From: Lachnospiraceae bacterium | GTDB lineage: Bacteria > Bacillota > Clostridia > Lachnospirales > Lachnospiraceae | Direction: 5' to 3' | Assembly (NCBI GenBank): GCA_014804185.1 | Contig: JAAVAG010000188.1 | Span: 1 to 6,637 of the forward strand | DNA: 6,637 bases | Shown here: piece by piece, positions 6,414 through 6,637 of the stretch | Layout of the letters: the number at the start of each line of letters is the position of its first letter | Numbering within the stretch: position 1 is the stretch's first letter | The notes under the pieces: model-generated | What the model was told of the DNA's origin: nothing | Databases searched by the model: none | Seen by the model: the letters and a program-made list of their open reading frames with translations, nothing else | Made by a program: the position numbers and the translations under genes

Positions 6414-6431
6414 CCGGTATCCGGTATCCGG
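6412..6431 (-). repeat. Heptamer tandem repeat (ATACCGG) at the edge of the reductase relic
   Basis: Twenty bases have exact period 7; on the minus strand the unit is ATACCGG, present just under three times. The tract lies between the ribosome-site-equipped ATG at 6451 and the reductase frame. The two frames are 38 bases apart (remainder 2), so one additional 7-base unit would make 45 bases and join them. Confidence 0.85.
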
Positions 6432-6448
6432 ATTCTGTTTTTCTGTTC

Positions 6449-6472
6449 CATATAAAATCTCCCGTTCTCCTT
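6449..6472 (-). promoter_or_regulatory. Ribosome binding site and ATG out of frame with the reductase relic
   Basis: On the minus strand AAGGAG (6467-6472) and GGGAG (6459-6463) precede an ATG at 6451, the latter at seven bases. In the present sequence this start gives MEQKNRIRIPDTG followed by unrelated residues and a stop after 35 codons, entirely overlapping the reductase frame. Confidence 0.55.
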
Positions 6473-6533
6473 ATATCAGCTTTCCGGCCTTTCTTCCGCC
6501 ATGGTATGCGCCGACGTTACACGCAATTCATCC

Positions 6534-6552
6534 AGATATATTATATATATCA
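6534..6552 (-). promoter_or_regulatory. AT-rich palindrome over the right-hand promoter, candidate operator
   Basis: The minus strand reads TGATATATATAATATATCT. GATATAT and ATATATC are perfect seven-base arms around a three-base centre, overlying the -10 box. It shares 13 of 19 positions with the palindrome at 4153-4171, including TGATA and TATATC. Its AT richness makes a chance match quite possible. Confidence 0.3.
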
Positions 6553-6568
6553 TTTAATGGTATGTCAA
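6540..6568 (-). promoter_or_regulatory. Perfect consensus sigma-70/sigma-A promoter
   Basis: TTGACA (6563-6568) and TATAAT (6540-6545) on the minus strand are separated by exactly 17 bases, all twelve consensus positions matching. The predicted start is near 6533, leaving about an 80-base leader before the ATG at 6451. It would transcribe the reductase relic and then the regulator gene. Confidence 0.85.
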
Positions 6569-6637
6569 ATAAAAAAGATGGGAAATTATGGAAGTCATGA
6601 CCGCCAAGACTTTCGCCTCCTTTACCACAATTTCAAA
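6569..6637. other. Right-edge segment, no assignable gene
   Basis: These 69 bases are upstream of the right-hand promoter. On the plus strand an ATG at 6578 opens a frame (MGNYGSHDRQDFRLLYHNFK) and another at 6588 opens a second, both to the edge, but neither has a convincing ribosome site. On the minus strand AAGGAGG (6616-6622) is present, followed by only a short frame. A divergent gene starting here is possible but cannot be decided from 20 codons. A GTCATGAC palindrome lies at 6594-6601. Confidence 0.2.

Noticed and set aside
6578..6637. Divergent plus-strand gene start
   Set aside because: Only 20 codons are visible, two plus-strand frames are open, there is no good ribosome site, and chance is not excluded.

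Overview
The window looks like chromosomal DNA of a gut-type Firmicute, most likely a clostridial (Lachnospiraceae-like) bacterium. This is an inference from AGGAGG-type ribosome binding sites, consensus TTGACA-N17-TATAAT promoters, an AraR-type GntR/LacI hybrid regulator and the style of the deacetylase N-terminus. All recognisable genes lie on the minus strand, so transcription runs from right to left.

From right to left: a perfect consensus promoter (6540-6568) faces a 5'-truncated aldo/keto reductase remnant (5946-6413, with a possible lost start at 6451). About 210 bases without a recognisable gene follow. Next come an intact GntR-LacI type sugar-responsive regulator (4617-5735) and its intrinsic terminator (4582-4604). 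A small in-frame relic of a GH38 alpha-mannosidase (4274-4576) is bounded by a second, bidirectional hairpin terminator (4235-4258). A second strong promoter with an overlapping palindrome (4153-4196) then drives a 260-base leader and a complete GH125 exo-alpha-1,6-mannosidase (2623-3900). Five bases after the GH125 stop, a large SGNH/GDSL hydrolase with surface-protein-like accessory modules begins (317-2617), but it has no signal peptide. At the left edge a membrane-anchored polysaccharide deacetylase-like gene starts (1-230) and loses homology inside its first catalytic motif.

Functionally the core is a small alpha-mannoside (N-glycan or mannan) catabolic locus: a sugar-responsive repressor-type regulator, a cytoplasmic alpha-1,6-mannosidase and the ghost of a GH38 alpha-mannosidase that such loci usually keep. 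The SGNH protein could be a carbohydrate esterase, but its composition and domain style differ from the mannosidase.

The striking feature is how many gene edges are broken. The GH38 gene has lost its N-terminal part and an internal block. The reductase has lost its N-terminal half and has a 7-base tandem repeat at its edge. The SGNH gene lacks an export signal. The deacetylase diverges at its active-site motif. Either this is an eroding, recombined locus or part of the sequence is an assembly chimera. I see no convincing novel defence, CRISPR or RNA-based system, no tRNA or rRNA and no identifiable transposase.
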